Positions 43,128-52,708 of a DNA stretch of 64,000 bases are shown piece after piece. Every line of letters starts with the position of its first letter. Position 1 is the first letter of the stretch. This stretch comes from Brevibacillus_H ginsengisoli (lineage in GTDB: Bacteria; Bacillota; Bacilli; Brevibacillales; Brevibacillaceae): contig NZ_JBNJQR010000002.1 of assembly GCF_050113715.1 (NCBI RefSeq), forward strand, positions 642,408-706,407, given 5' to 3'. The notes beneath the pieces are model-generated. The model saw only the letters and a list, made by a program, of their open reading frames with translations. It made no database searches and was not told where the DNA came from. Position numbers and translations under genes: made by a program.

Positions 43128-43868
43128 TTACTTCTTGGGAATAAAGGGACTTCGGGCATGTCGAATCACTTCGCACATGACGTCTTTGTTGGGATAATCG
43201 GATTCCTGATACTGTTGAATCACCCGTCCTGTATCATAGGGAACACGCTCAATCGTTACGCGATACCGATCCCCCTCCGCTTCCACAATGACATAAGATG
43301 AACAGGCTAGTCCATCAAAGGGAAGGCCGACACTGCCGGTATTCACCAAACACTTGCCGTTTACATAGCGTATGTAAGGCAAATGAATATGGGCATATAC
43401 GTAAATGGTCGAAGGAGTTGTCATCATTTTCGCTTCTAACTGGTCATTGGTTTGATCAGGCAACACAATCTCAAACAAACTTTCTGGCGTCGCGTGACAC
43501 GTGTACAAATCAAGCGTATCGGTTAAAGAAAGCTGAAGTTCTGTCGGAAGCCCTTGTAAATAACGAAGATCCTCATCCTCTAAATGGGACACGATCCACT
43601 CCCGTTCCTGATTCATGAGTTCAAGAACATGGTCGCCCACTTCTCCTGATCTCACGCCTCTAACCGTCCATTCGTCCGCATTTCCTTTAATCACCTGAGC
43701 GTTCAACGCACGAACTAACTCGATGGAGCGTTTGGGTTCTGGCCCACGGTAAGCGATATCTCCAAGGACGATGATTTGATCCACCTCTTTGGTAGCAATG
43801 TCGGCAAGCACGGCATCAAGGGCAACGGCATTCCCATGAATATCTGATAATAACGCGATTCTTGTCAT
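43128..43868 (-). CDS. Calcineurin-like metallophosphoesterase (MJ0936/YfcE-like)
   Basis: A 246 aa two-metal phosphoesterase. The five motifs are visible: LLSDIHGNAVALDAVL (DxH), IIVLGDIAYRGPEP (GDxx), KGNADEWT (GNxx, with D in place of H), TCHATPES (H), YVYAHIHLPYI and LVNTGSVGLPFDG. The substrate is unknown (some relatives act on phosphodiesters or Ser/Thr phosphates). ATG 43868 follows AAGGTGTGTG; the longer frame is not supported. Divergent from the ASCH gene. Confidence 0.88.
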   Translation of the reverse strand: MTRIALLSDIHGNAVALDAVLADIATKEVDQIIVLGDIAYRGPEPKRSIELVRALNAQVIKGNADEWTVRGVRSGEVGDHVLELMNQEREWIVSHLEDEDLRYLQGLPTELQLSLTDTLDLYTCHATPESLFEIVLPDQTNDQLEAKMMTTPSTIYVYAHIHLPYIRYVNGKCLVNTGSVGLPFDGLACSSYVIVEAEGDRYRVTIERVPYDTGRVIQQYQESDYPNKDVMCEVIRHARSPFIPKK

Positions 43869-44011
43869 ATTCACACACCTTCCATACGACATGAAGTGTA
43901 ATTAGAGCGTTCCTTTATTGGTGATCTCCTCTCTATTATATTATAATGGGAGAGTATTCACGAATGTTATGGCGTGTCATGTCGTAATTTCGTATCTAAA
44001 GGAGGACCCGA

Positions 44012-44344
44012 ATGTCTGAGCAATTACCACCAAAAACCTGTACGATTGACCGATTGGTTACTGTTGCTGAAGATGTAGAGCGTGTTTTAAACGGTCAAAA
44101 AACCGCTACTCGCCGCAATGGCCGTTATGCTGATCCAGGGGAAACTTGGGAGCTTGAAGGCAAACTGTTTGAAGTACATAAAGTGTATCAACAATCCTTA
44201 GGCGAACTGACCGACGAGGATGCCAAAGCAGAAGGATTCGCTGATCTGGAAAGCTACAAAAACAGTATTCTTTCCATGCATCCAGGCATGCCGTGGTTAC
44301 CACAAATGCGCGTATGGGTGCATGAATTCCGTCCTTTATCCTAA
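44012..44344 (+). CDS. ASCH-domain protein
   Basis: A 110 aa single-domain protein with the ASCH pattern: TIDRLVTVAEDVERVLNGQKTATRRNGRYADPGE, then GELTDEDAKAEGFADLESYKN and the closing WLPQMRVWVHEF. The fold is related to PUA and suggests RNA binding or hydrolysis, but the role is unknown. The ATG follows the strong site AAAGGAGG. Own terminator. Confidence 0.9.
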   Translation: MSEQLPPKTCTIDRLVTVAEDVERVLNGQKTATRRNGRYADPGETWELEGKLFEVHKVYQQSLGELTDEDAKAEGFADLESYKNSILSMHPGMPWLPQMRVWVHEFRPLS

Positions 44345-44357
44345 TGAAAAGTACCGA

Positions 44358-44398
44358 AAAACAGTGTAGCTTCCCTAGGTAAGCTACACTGTTTTCCT
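44358..44398 (+). terminator. Terminator of the ASCH gene
   Basis: AACAGTGTAGCTT-loop-AAGCTACACTGTT, then TT and a T-rich tail. Confidence 0.9.
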
Positions 44399-44429
44399 GT
44401 TCGTTTCCTATTCTTGGAGGTTAATTGTC

Positions 44430-44861
44430 ATGTATCATTTTATCCTTTACCTGCATATCGTGAGCGTCGTTGTGGCAATTGGGCCTGTCATCATTTACTT
44501 ACCGTTAATTCGCCGCATGAACAAACTAGACGATAATCAAATGGTGGTTTTTGTCGAGACTTTTCGTTCGATTGTCTGGGGAATCAAACAAGCTGGACAT
44601 GTACTCTTCATAACTGGTCTTATCCTGATCTGGCTTGGGGGTTGGTCCGTCAAAAGCTTTTGGCTCCTCTCCACACTCATAATCGTTTTGGGAGCCCTGT
44701 TCTTCCTTGCTCGTGCGTTTACCCCTCTTTTAAAAAAACTGGAAACATCCACGGAGCATCGAGAAGAGAACCTGCGCGAGTTGAGTCGTACGTCTTGGAT
44801 TTATACGCTCATCATGCTCGTTATCCTCTTGTTCATGGTGTTTAAGCCTACTCTATGGTAG
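44430..44861 (+). CDS. Four-helix membrane protein, DUF2269-like
   Basis: A 143 aa integral membrane protein with four hydrophobic segments (about 5-25, 50-70, 75-95, 120-140). It has an early Gly-Pro (VAIGPVIIY) and HIVSVVV segment, as in DUF2269 proteins. Role unknown. The ATG follows TTGGAGG. Its end overlaps the convergent small membrane protein gene by 14 bases. Confidence 0.7.
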   Translation: MYHFILYLHIVSVVVAIGPVIIYLPLIRRMNKLDDNQMVVFVETFRSIVWGIKQAGHVLFITGLILIWLGGWSVKSFWLLSTLIIVLGALFFLARAFTPLLKKLETSTEHREENLRELSRTSWIYTLIMLVILLFMVFKPTLW

Positions 44862-45030
44862 ACTCATCATCCTCCATGTTCTCCATATCACTCAGTTTGG
44901 TCATCATCAATGTAAAGCTGATATAGAAAATATCGGCTATAATCGTATTAAATGTATGAACCCACATGGAGTTTAGCGCGTAAGCAGACGCGATCCCTAA
45001 CCCAATAACAAACAAACTGATTTGAAACAT
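44848..45030 (-). CDS. Small membrane protein, unidentified
   Basis: About 60 aa, two hydrophobic segments (residues about 4-22 and 28-47) and an acidic C-terminal tail (KLSDMENMEDDESTIE). Not recognised. GTG at 45036 and ATG at 45030 are both possible; the ATG is about 9 bases from AGGTGG. It overlaps the convergent gene above by 14 bases. Confidence 0.55.
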   Translation of the reverse strand: MFQISLFVIGLGIASAYALNSMWVHTFNTIIADIFYISFTLMMTKLSDMENMEDDESTIE

Positions 45031-45281
45031 CCTCACTCACCACCTAGATAGAGTAAATGACAATTCCCTGTTCCTTCACTCTACCTATTTTTACCAAAAA
45101 ATTCACGAAAATTTCACATCTAAATCCTGTTTATTTTTCGATTTCATCTGACAATAAATCATCCTTAAGTCGGAGAGGGTGTCCTTCCTTCGCACGTTTC
45201 CATATAACCGACCCCTTATTGTATAATAAAGGCAGGCAGGAAAGGCCACCCTTTCACGAACGAAAAAAACGGAAGAGATGA

Positions 45282-45599
45282 GTGATTTACATGGATTCTA
45301 AAGGAATTAAGGTTGTGACGCACGCGAGTACTTTTTTTGCCCCGATAATCGTACCCCTTCTGGTTTGGCTCTTGATCAAGGATCAGGAAGTGAAGAACCT
45401 GGCAATGGAAGCACTTATTTTTCATATTCTCATGGGTATTAGCATCTGGGTTTTCACCCTATTGAGCTTTATCTTAATCGGGATTCCCTTCCTCATTGTG
45501 GCGGGTATCGTTGCGATTTACTATCCCATCAAAGGCATTTTCTACGCGCTTCGGGACCGTCGTTTCCACTATCCGTTTATCGGCTCCTTTGTCCGATAG
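45282..45599 (+). CDS. DUF4870-like membrane protein
   Basis: A 105 aa integral membrane protein with three hydrophobic segments: HASTFFAPIIVPLLVWLL, an amphipathic stretch, and FLIVAGIVAIYYPIKGI. The pattern H-x6-P-x3-P-x2-W and the last segment fit the DUF4870 (Tic20-like) family. Role unknown. Start uncertain: GTG 45282 has the better spacing, ATG 45291 is the alternative. Own terminator. Confidence 0.8.
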   Translation: MIYMDSKGIKVVTHASTFFAPIIVPLLVWLLIKDQEVKNLAMEALIFHILMGISIWVFTLLSFILIGIPFLIVAGIVAIYYPIKGIFYALRDRRFHYPFIGSFVR

Positions 45600-45618
45600 G
45601 ATTCGTCAGGAAAAACAT

Positions 45619-45658
45619 ATAACCCCCTAGAGTGTCCATTCTCTAGGGGGTTGCTTTG
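45619..45658. terminator. Bidirectional terminator between DUF4870 and mnmA
   Basis: AACCCCCTAGAG-loop-CTCTAGGGGGTT with a T-rich tail on the plus strand; mnmA ends 29 bases beyond on the minus strand. Confidence 0.85.
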
Positions 45659-45686
45659 TGTAGCGACAAGGTCGGTCGTCACATTT

Positions 45687-46790
45687 TTATTTATTTTTGC
45701 GGACGATATCAATCGTTCCTCCACCCAAGCAAACCTCTCCTTCATAAAATACAACGGCTTGTCCGGGAGTTACCGCCTTCTGTTCCTGATCAAAAATCAC
45801 TTCGACTCGGTCCCCATCCAATGGTCGAACCGTAACGCCTTGATCCGGTTGACGGTACCGGAACTTCGCTGTGCAATGAAATTCTTCCATTGGTTTGTGA
45901 TGGCTGATCCAGTTGACTCCTGTCGCAATCAGGCTAGTGGAGAACAGACGCGGGTGAGTAGATCCTTGCGCGACGATTAACGCATTGCGCTCTAACTCTT
46001 TATCGACAACGAACCAAGGCTCTCCTCCGCCGATTCCTCCGCCAATTCCAAGCCCTTGGCGTTGACCTAGTGTATAGTACATCAATCCTTCGTGTTCTCC
46101 TATCACCATTCCATCCACTGTCTCGATGTTTCCTGGACGAGCCGGTAAATAGGTGCGCAAGAATTCACGGAAGTTGCGTTCCCCAATGAAACAGATTCCT
46201 GTACTGTCCTTCTTCTTGGCTGTAGCAAGTCCCGCTTGTTCCGCAATTTCACGAACTCGTTGTTTCGGAAGATGGCCAATCGGGAACATCGTTTTGGATA
46301 GTTGTTCTTGACCGAGGGCGTTCAGGAAGTAGGTTTGGTCTTTATTCTGATCAACACCCCGCATCAGCTTGAATTCGCCATCTATGTTCTCCACACGGGC
46401 ATAGTGTCCTGTCGCTACGTAATCTGCTCCCAAACTCATCACTTTCGACAGAAACTCCCCGAACTTGATTTCACGGTTACACATGACGTCCGGGTTGGGT
46501 GTGCGACCATTTTTATATTCATCAAGGAAGTACTGGAACACTTTTTCCATGTATTCCTTCTCAAAGTTAACGGTATAGTATGGGATCCCGATTTGCTCAC
46601 AGACTCGGCGTACATCCTGGAAGTCTTCCTCTGCTGTACAGAAACCGTTCTCGTCTGTATCATCCCAGTTTTTCATGAAGATGCCGATTACATCATAGCC
46701 TTGTTGTTTCAGCAAATAAGCCGTTACAGAGGAATCGACACCGCCAGACATGCCGACGACTACACGTGTATCTTCAGGTTTTTTCATCAT
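45687..46790 (-). CDS. mnmA: tRNA 2-thiouridylase MnmA
   Basis: A 367 aa enzyme that places sulfur at position 2 of the wobble uridine in tRNA-Lys, -Glu and -Gln. Features: PP-loop VVVGMSGGVDSSVTA (near 10-24), catalytic Cys in PDVMCNREIKF (near 105) and the second Cys in STGICFIGERNF (near 200), DQTYFLNAL, YYTLGQRQGLGIG. ATG 46790 is best: GAGGATCGTA lies upstream; the earlier ATG at 46802 has no site. tRNA-Lys(UUU), tRNA-Gln(UUG) and tRNA-Glu(UUC), its targets, are encoded at the end of the window. Confidence 0.95.
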   Translation of the reverse strand: MMKKPEDTRVVVGMSGGVDSSVTAYLLKQQGYDVIGIFMKNWDDTDENGFCTAEEDFQDVRRVCEQIGIPYYTVNFEKEYMEKVFQYFLDEYKNGRTPNPDVMCNREIKFGEFLSKVMSLGADYVATGHYARVENIDGEFKLMRGVDQNKDQTYFLNALGQEQLSKTMFPIGHLPKQRVREIAEQAGLATAKKKDSTGICFIGERNFREFLRTYLPARPGNIETVDGMVIGEHEGLMYYTLGQRQGLGIGGGIGGGEPWFVVDKELERNALIVAQGSTHPRLFSTSLIATGVNWISHHKPMEEFHCTAKFRYRQPDQGVTVRPLDGDRVEVIFDQEQKAVTPGQAVVFYEGEVCLGGGTIDIVRKNK

Positions 46791-46913
46791 TACGATCCTC
46801 ATTTCTATCTATCTAGGTTGACATGATTAGTCAATGTGTAGGTTTTGTTATCCTTATAGCTTACCATGTTTCGTTTAAATTTCAATGTTCGTCAAACGTC
46901 ATCTCCATAGGTA

Positions 46914-46939
46914 AGAGAAAAACCACCGCGTGGGTGGTT
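46914..46939 (-). terminator. Terminator of the DegV gene
   Basis: AACCACC-GCGTG-GGTGGTT, with T residues and a C-T run on the minus strand; it overlaps the stop codon. Confidence 0.85.
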
Positions 46940-47808
46940 TACTCAAGCACAAATGGCTTATCGGTCTTATACCAGGTCAGTCCAATTACTCCTTCTCCCG
47001 TGTGAACACCGATCAACGGGCCAAGATAGGAGATGTGGATATGATATTGCGGAAAGCGTTCCTGAAGCTCACTCTTCCATTCATTCGCTTCTTCGTCATT
47101 AGCGATGTGAATAATGGATAGCTGAACCGAATCATTAGGACCTACTTCCTGTTCAAAGAGCTCGACAATCCGCTTTTTGGCTTTTTTCGACTTGCGAACT
47201 TTTTCAATTTGAACAATTTGTTTATCAACGAACCCTACGATTGGCTTAATTTGCAGCATACTGCCAAGAAAATATTGTGTTCCGCTGACACGTCCGCCTC
47301 GATGCAGCAATTCCAAATTCTCTACAACGACATTGCAGCGGATATGAGGGGGAATCGTGCGAAGGTACTGAGCGATCTCATCGCGTGACTTCCCTTCCTG
47401 CTCCAGCTTGATTCCTTCCGCAAACATACACGCCATAGGAAAAGATCCCATCCACGAATCAATGACCTCCACGTCAAAACCAGTCATCTCCGCGGCCATC
47501 TTGGAGGTTTGGAAGGTTCCACTGATTCCGCTTGAGACATGGATGGCGATCCCGCAGTCGTATTCTTCCTTGAGCTTTTCGTAAAGAGCAACGAAATCTC
47601 CGATGGCTGGCTGCGACGTTTTTGGAAAAACATCACTTGCATGAAGCTTTTCAAAAAACTCAGGTACAGTTATTTCTACTTCTTCTTTATAGCACTGATC
47701 ATTGAAAATGACATACAAGGGAACCACATGGATGTTGTTGCGCTCCAGAAATTCCTTGTCCATATAGATTGTACTGTCTGTAATCCAAGCTATTTTCTTC
47801 TGTTTCAC
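46939..47808 (-). CDS. DegV family fatty-acid-binding protein
   Basis: A 289 aa cytoplasmic protein. DegV proteins bind fatty acids; relatives (FakB) present them to a kinase for phosphorylation. Seen: IAWITDSTIYMDKEFLE, TSQPAIGDFVALYEKL, SSGISGTFQTSKMAAE, LHRGGRVSGTQYFLGSMLQIKPIV, and IGVHTGEGVIGLTWY. These match both domains. The start is GTG at 47808 after AGGGGTGTTCAC. No FakA-like kinase gene is visible here. Confidence 0.92.
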   Translation of the reverse strand: MKQKKIAWITDSTIYMDKEFLERNNIHVVPLYVIFNDQCYKEEVEITVPEFFEKLHASDVFPKTSQPAIGDFVALYEKLKEEYDCGIAIHVSSGISGTFQTSKMAAEMTGFDVEVIDSWMGSFPMACMFAEGIKLEQEGKSRDEIAQYLRTIPPHIRCNVVVENLELLHRGGRVSGTQYFLGSMLQIKPIVGFVDKQIVQIEKVRKSKKAKKRIVELFEQEVGPNDSVQLSIIHIANDEEANEWKSELQERFPQYHIHISYLGPLIGVHTGEGVIGLTWYKTDKPFVLE

Positions 47809-47877
47809 GTGAACACCCCTATGATTCCGTTGCCATCATGCTGGATTAATCGCTAAGTGCCTTAAGTTGACCTTAGA

Positions 47878-49494
47878 TTATTCCGCGTACATTGACTGAC
47901 GAAGCGCTTTGATGTCGTCATTTTCTAGGTATTCGTCGAAGTTCATGCTGCGGTCGATCAAACCTTTTGGCGTAATCTCAATGATGCGGTTCGCGATTGT
48001 TTGCACGAATTGGTGGTCATGGGAGACAAACATCATGGTTCCGTCAAAATCAATCAGACCATTATTCAATGCCGTAATGGATTCCAAATCCAAGTGGTTG
48101 GTTGGTTCGTCAAACAGGAGAAAATTGGCGCCGGTTTGCATCATGCGCGCAAGCATACAACGAACTTTTTCTCCCCCGGAAAGTACGTTTGCTTTTTTCA
48201 ATGACTCTTCGCCAGAGAAAAGCATACGTCCGAGAAAACCACGAATATACGTCTCATCCTGATCTTTGGAGAATTGACGCAGCCAATCGACAAGTGTCAA
48301 ATCTACATTGAAGTAATCGGAGTTTTCTTTTGGGAAATAAGCTTGGGAAGTCGTAACACCAAAACTGAATTCCCCTTCGTCCGGTGCAATTTCACCCATT
48401 AGAATTTGGAACAAGGTTGTTTTCGCCAGTCCGTTTGGTCCAACCAAGGCGATTTTGTCTCCTTTGTTCACGGTCAGGTGAAGACGATCCAATACTTTTT
48501 CTCCGTCAATGGTTTTGGACAGGTTTTCAATGAGCAAAATATTTTTCCCAGCTTCACGCTCAGGCTTGAAGTTGATAAACGGATATTTTCGGGAAGATGG
48601 TTTAATATCGTCCAACGTGATTTTATCCAGCATCTTCTTACGAGAAGTCGCTTGCTTCGCTTTACTTGCGTTGGAGCTAAAGCGCGCGATAAATTTCTCC
48701 AATTCTTTGATCTTCTCTTCCTTCTTCTTGTTCTGGTCTCTCATCAACTGCAAAGCAAGCTGACTGGATTCATACCAGAAGTCATAGTTACCCACATAGA
48801 TCTGGATTTTACCAAAGTCGATGTCCGCGATATGCGTACAAACTTTATTCAGGAAGTGACGGTCATGGGATACCACAATAACGGTTTTCTCATAATTCAA
48901 CAAGAAATTCTCCAACCACTGAATCGATTCCAGATCCAAGTGGTTCGTCGGCTCATCAAGCAGCAGGTTGTCAGGGTTGCCAAACAACGCTTGAGCAAGC
49001 AACACGCGAATTTTTTGGTTGCCGTCCAACTCTTTCATTGTCTTGTCATGCAAGTCTCTCGGAATACCAAGACCAATCAGAAGTTCACCCGCATCCGGCT
49101 CCGCTTGCCAGCCATTGAGCTCTTCGAATTCGCCTTCCAAATTAGCCGCTTTAATGCCGTCTTCTTCGGAGAAGTCTTCTTTCATGTACAAGGCATTCTT
49201 TTCTTCCATGATCTCATAGAGACGAGCATGACCCATAATAACGGTCTTCAACACTTCGAATTCATCAAACTCAAAGTGGTTCTGTTTCAACACAGCCAGT
49301 CGTTCGCCTGAGCTGATAATAACATCACCGCTGTTGGCATCGAGTTCGCCGGACAAGATTTTTAGGAAAGTAGATTTCCCCGCTCCATTGGCACCAATCA
49401 GACCGTAGCAGTTTCCGGGTGTGAACTTGATATTCACATCTTCAAATAAAACGCGTTTTCCGTAGCGCAACGTAATACCATTTGTACTAATCAT
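47878..49494 (-). CDS. ykpA: ABC-F ribosome-associated ATPase, YkpA type
   Basis: A 538 aa soluble protein with two ABC domains, no membrane domain. It works on ribosomes. First Walker A GANGAGKST near 37, second GPNGLAKTT (note Leu-Ala in place of Ser-Gly near 355), signature motifs LDGNQKIR and LSGGEKVR, Walker B LLLDEPTNHLDLES twice. The linker between the domains (P-site tRNA interaction motif) spans about 225-320. Start ATG at 49494 matches the family start MISTNGITLRYGKRVLFE. The longer frame to 49521 is not supported. Confidence 0.94.
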   Translation of the reverse strand: MISTNGITLRYGKRVLFEDVNIKFTPGNCYGLIGANGAGKSTFLKILSGELDANSGDVIISSGERLAVLKQNHFEFDEFEVLKTVIMGHARLYEIMEEKNALYMKEDFSEEDGIKAANLEGEFEELNGWQAEPDAGELLIGLGIPRDLHDKTMKELDGNQKIRVLLAQALFGNPDNLLLDEPTNHLDLESIQWLENFLLNYEKTVIVVSHDRHFLNKVCTHIADIDFGKIQIYVGNYDFWYESSQLALQLMRDQNKKKEEKIKELEKFIARFSSNASKAKQATSRKKMLDKITLDDIKPSSRKYPFINFKPEREAGKNILLIENLSKTIDGEKVLDRLHLTVNKGDKIALVGPNGLAKTTLFQILMGEIAPDEGEFSFGVTTSQAYFPKENSDYFNVDLTLVDWLRQFSKDQDETYIRGFLGRMLFSGEESLKKANVLSGGEKVRCMLARMMQTGANFLLFDEPTNHLDLESITALNNGLIDFDGTMMFVSHDHQFVQTIANRIIEITPKGLIDRSMNFDEYLENDDIKALRQSMYAE

Positions 49495-49696
49495 TCGGGC
49501 GTTAATCCTTTCTTTATACAAACAGATTTATAGAAACTAAAAGATATAACCAATTTTGATAAAACAATCAGATGTTTCGATCCCCCGACGTTTCAGTACC
49601 CCGATGAGAGAGGGACGAGAGGGAACGTTATTCACAAACACCATCAAACGTAGATTATAGCATAAATCGTGTTTGACTGATAGGGTCAATAGGAAA

Positions 49697-51613
49697 TTAG
49701 TTGCCTTGATTGATCTCTTCGACCAGCTCAGAAAGCTCAGCCCAGCGTTCAACCAACTTCTCCAGCTCAGCGCTGATCTGTTGTTCTTCTTCAAACAGCT
49801 TCTGAGCCTTCTCGAAGTCGCTTCCCGCTTTGGCGATTTGGTCTTTGATGGACACCAGCTTCTCTTCCGTTGCTGCGATTTTTCCTTCAATTTCATCCCA
49901 GTCTTTTTGATCCTTGTAGGAAAGCTTCCGGGTACGGTTGCGTCCGCGTTCACTGGCTGGGTTTTCTTCCGCACGCTCTGTTCGCACAGCCTTCTCTTGT
50001 GCTTTCGACCGCTCGGCATCCTCGAGTCGTTTCTGTTCGAGATACTCGGAGTAGTTGCCGGTGAAACGGCGGATTTTGCCTTCCCCTTCAAAAGCGAACA
50101 GGTGATCAACCGTGCGATCTAGGAAATAACGATCATGGGATACGGTAATGACAGCGCCCGGGAACTGCTCCAGGTAATCCTCCAAGACAGATAGTGTCTG
50201 GATATCGAGGTCGTTGGTCGGCTCATCCAGCATCAGGACATTCGGTTCACCCATCAAGGTGCGCAAGAGGTAAAGTCTGCGTCGCTCCCCACCGGAAAGC
50301 TTGGCAATCGGCGTCCATTGTTGGTGCGGAGGGAACAAGAATCGCTCCAACATTTGCGAAGCAGTGATTACTTGACCATCTACGGTTCGAATTACTTCCG
50401 CAACTTCCTTGATATACTCAATGACGCGAAGCTGTTCATTCATTTCCACATTTTCCTGCGTGTAATAAGCGAGCTTTACTGTCTCACCGACCTCGATGGT
50501 TCCAGTGTCAGGCCCGACTCGCCCCGCGATCATTTGCAGCAGGGTTGTTTTTCCACTGCCATTCGGGCCGATAATCCCTACTCGATCACCTGGAACCACG
50601 ATATAGGTGAAGTCATTGATCAAGTTACGCTCCCCGAAGCGCTTACTGACTTCTTCCAGCTCAATGACTTTCTTGCCCAGTCGTGAAGAGCCAATCGCCA
50701 TATCCATCTTCTGCGCAGGTCCATCCACCTCACGTGACATCAAGTCTTCAGCCCGTTGAATACGTGCTTTTTGTTTGGTAGTTCGCGCCTTCGCTCCTCG
50801 GCGCAGCCACGCCAGCTCACGTCGCAGCAGGTTCTGGCGCTTGCTTTCAGAGGCGGCTGCCTGTTCCTCGCGATCCGCCTTTTTCTCTAAAAAGACGCTG
50901 TAATTGCCTTCGTAGCTATACAGCTTGCCATTGTCAAGCTCAATGATGCGATTCGTCACGCGATCAAGAAAATAGCGGTCGTGTGTAACAAGAAGCAGGC
51001 TGCCTTTGTAACGGGACAGATACTCTTCCAACCATTCTACGGTTTCATTATCAATATGGTTCGTCGGCTCGTCGAGGATTAACAGGTCTGCAGGTTGGAT
51101 TAAAGCCCTCGCCATCGCTACCCGTTTGCGCTGTCCCCCCGACAATTGGCCCACAGCTTGCTCAAAGTTGGTAATTCCTAATCGAGTAAGAATCGATTTG
51201 GCAAGCGTCTCGGCATCCCACGCATTCTGGTTATCCATCTGTTGCTGAGCTTGAATCAATTGACGCTGCTTCTGTTCACTTGTCGGATCCTTCTCTATTT
51301 CCATTAATGCTCGTTCATATGCTCGAATGGCACGCATCAAAGGTGTATCCCCATAAAAAACTTGTTCCAGAACGGTTGAGTCAGGTTCAAATTCGGGCGT
51401 CTGCGGCAGAAATTCAATCTTATAATGATTCGCGTGAATGATCTTGCCGTGATCTGCTGTCTCTTTACCCGCGATGATTTGCAGCAGAGTAGACTTCCCT
51501 GAACCATTTACCCCAATGACACCGACGCGTTGGCCTTGAGCAATCGCAAAATGAAGGTCATCGAATAAGACTTTCTCACCAAAACTTTTGCTTAAACCTT
51601 CTACAGTCAACAT
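49697..51613 (-). CDS. ABC-F ATPase with C-terminal coiled coil (Uup/YfmR-like)
   Basis: A protein of about 638 aa with two ABC domains (Walker A GVNGSGKST near 36 and GPNGSGKTT near 350; signatures LSGGQRKR and LSGGERRR; Walker B LLILDEPTNHID and VLMLDEPTNDLD). The last 70 residues are a coiled coil (EIEGKIAATEEKLVSIKDQI, EKLVERWAELSELVEEI) as in Uup. Such proteins act on ribosomes or stalled complexes. The start is taken at the ATG at 51613 (MLTVEGLSKSFGEK); the first codon at 51625 is TTG. Confidence 0.93.
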   Translation of the reverse strand: MLTVEGLSKSFGEKVLFDDLHFAIAQGQRVGVIGVNGSGKSTLLQIIAGKETADHGKIIHANHYKIEFLPQTPEFEPDSTVLEQVFYGDTPLMRAIRAYERALMEIEKDPTSEQKQRQLIQAQQQMDNQNAWDAETLAKSILTRLGITNFEQAVGQLSGGQRKRVAMARALIQPADLLILDEPTNHIDNETVEWLEEYLSRYKGSLLLVTHDRYFLDRVTNRIIELDNGKLYSYEGNYSVFLEKKADREEQAAASESKRQNLLRRELAWLRRGAKARTTKQKARIQRAEDLMSREVDGPAQKMDMAIGSSRLGKKVIELEEVSKRFGERNLINDFTYIVVPGDRVGIIGPNGSGKTTLLQMIAGRVGPDTGTIEVGETVKLAYYTQENVEMNEQLRVIEYIKEVAEVIRTVDGQVITASQMLERFLFPPHQQWTPIAKLSGGERRRLYLLRTLMGEPNVLMLDEPTNDLDIQTLSVLEDYLEQFPGAVITVSHDRYFLDRTVDHLFAFEGEGKIRRFTGNYSEYLEQKRLEDAERSKAQEKAVRTERAEENPASERGRNRTRKLSYKDQKDWDEIEGKIAATEEKLVSIKDQIAKAGSDFEKAQKLFEEEQQISAELEKLVERWAELSELVEEINQGN

Positions 51614-51664
51614 GATATTCTTCAACCCCTACTTAAGACTCACTCAGGTCGTTATTCTACCTGT

Positions 51665-52708
51665 TTAAAAAAACCGCAATTGTTCATATTGCTGAACACC
51701 TTCTGGCACAAAATTGGAGAAACCAACTCCCACCAGTCGGATTCCATTTGAATAATCAAAGCTATCGATCAACTCTTCCAATCGACTCAACCACTCTGAG
51801 GGAGTATCGACCCGGCATTGCTTTGTTCGCTGCTTAAAGTCACTGTATTTTATCTTAAGCGTCATCGTTTGAGGATGCAATCCTTCCTTGCGAACATCCT
51901 CTGAAACTTCCTCCAACAATTCTCGCGCGACCTTGGCGATTGATTCTCTTTCTGTGATATCAAAAGGAAGCGTGGTTTCTCGACTCGTTGATTTCATTGG
52001 GCGATTCATCGTAATCGTCCGATCATCTTCTCCTCGGGCCACCTGATACAACCTTTTTCCATGTTTCCCGAACAAACGCACAACCTCTTCTTCCGTCAGC
52101 TTCCAGAAGTCTTCAACGGTGTGAATTCCCTTGCGTTCCAATAATTCTTGCGACTTTTTTCCAATACCATGAATGACTCCAATCGATAGTGGACGAAGTA
52201 TCTCCAACGACTGATGGGGCCGAATCACGACAAATGCGTCCGGCTTTTTCAGATCGCTGGCAATCTTGGCAAGCGACATGTTGTTCGCGATTCCTATACT
52301 GCAGGTTAGCCCGGTTTCTTGCTTGATCCGTTGTTTAATGACACGCGCAACCGGAATCACATCCTCATAATCGGACATATCTAAGTAAGCCTCATCCAAT
52401 CCAAGTGGTTGATAAAGATCCGTATATTGGGTATAGATCGCCTTGATTTCTGCTGATTTCTCTTCATATCGCCAATACCGTACGGGAAGATAAATTCCTG
52501 TCGGACATTTTTTCTTTGCGAGAGCAATGGGCATAGCCGAACGCACGCCAAATTTGCGAGCTTCATAACTGCAGGTAGCCACAACTCCTCGGTTGCCCGT
52601 CCCACCCACAATAACTGGCTTGCCTTGATATTTCGGCTGATCGAACTGTTCCACACTTGCAAAAAAGGCATCAATATCTAAGTGCAAGTATTTCTTTACT
52701 GGGGCCAC
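51665..52708 (-). CDS. dinB: DNA polymerase IV (Y family)
   Basis: A 347 aa translesion polymerase. Catalytic motifs: HLDIDAFFASVEQF at 9 (metal Asp), YEARKFGVRSAMP (near 48), LGLDEAYLDMSDYED near 104 (Asp-Glu pair). Helix-hairpin-helix region GIGKKSQELLERKGIHTVEDFW, and little-finger residues from about 240. Start is GTG at 52708, with only GGGG close upstream; a weak site. Nothing suggests an SOS box immediately upstream. Confidence 0.93.
   Translation of the reverse strand: MAPVKKYLHLDIDAFFASVEQFDQPKYQGKPVIVGGTGNRGVVATCSYEARKFGVRSAMPIALAKKKCPTGIYLPVRYWRYEEKSAEIKAIYTQYTDLYQPLGLDEAYLDMSDYEDVIPVARVIKQRIKQETGLTCSIGIANNMSLAKIASDLKKPDAFVVIRPHQSLEILRPLSIGVIHGIGKKSQELLERKGIHTVEDFWKLTEEEVVRLFGKHGKRLYQVARGEDDRTITMNRPMKSTSRETTLPFDITERESIAKVARELLEEVSEDVRKEGLHPQTMTLKIKYSDFKQRTKQCRVDTPSEWLSRLEELIDSFDYSNGIRLVGVGFSNFVPEGVQQYEQLRFF

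Noticed and set aside
46302..46826. 174-residue plus-strand open frame over mnmA
   Set aside because: Antisense shadow of mnmA, whose PP-loop and catalytic cysteines are clear on the minus strand.
48406..49311. 301-residue open frame on the plus strand
   Set aside because: It lies antisense to the ykpA gene, has no ribosome binding site and shows no recognisable domain; codon use follows the real gene on the other strand.
49495..49696. Leader-peptide attenuator between the two ABC-F genes
   Set aside because: Some partial pairing is present, but no clear hairpin pair or leader peptide with a ribosome site could be supported.
49537..50109. 190-residue minus-strand frame
   Set aside because: Overlaps the end of the ABC-F gene in another frame; no start signal and biased Arg/Ser/Lys composition.
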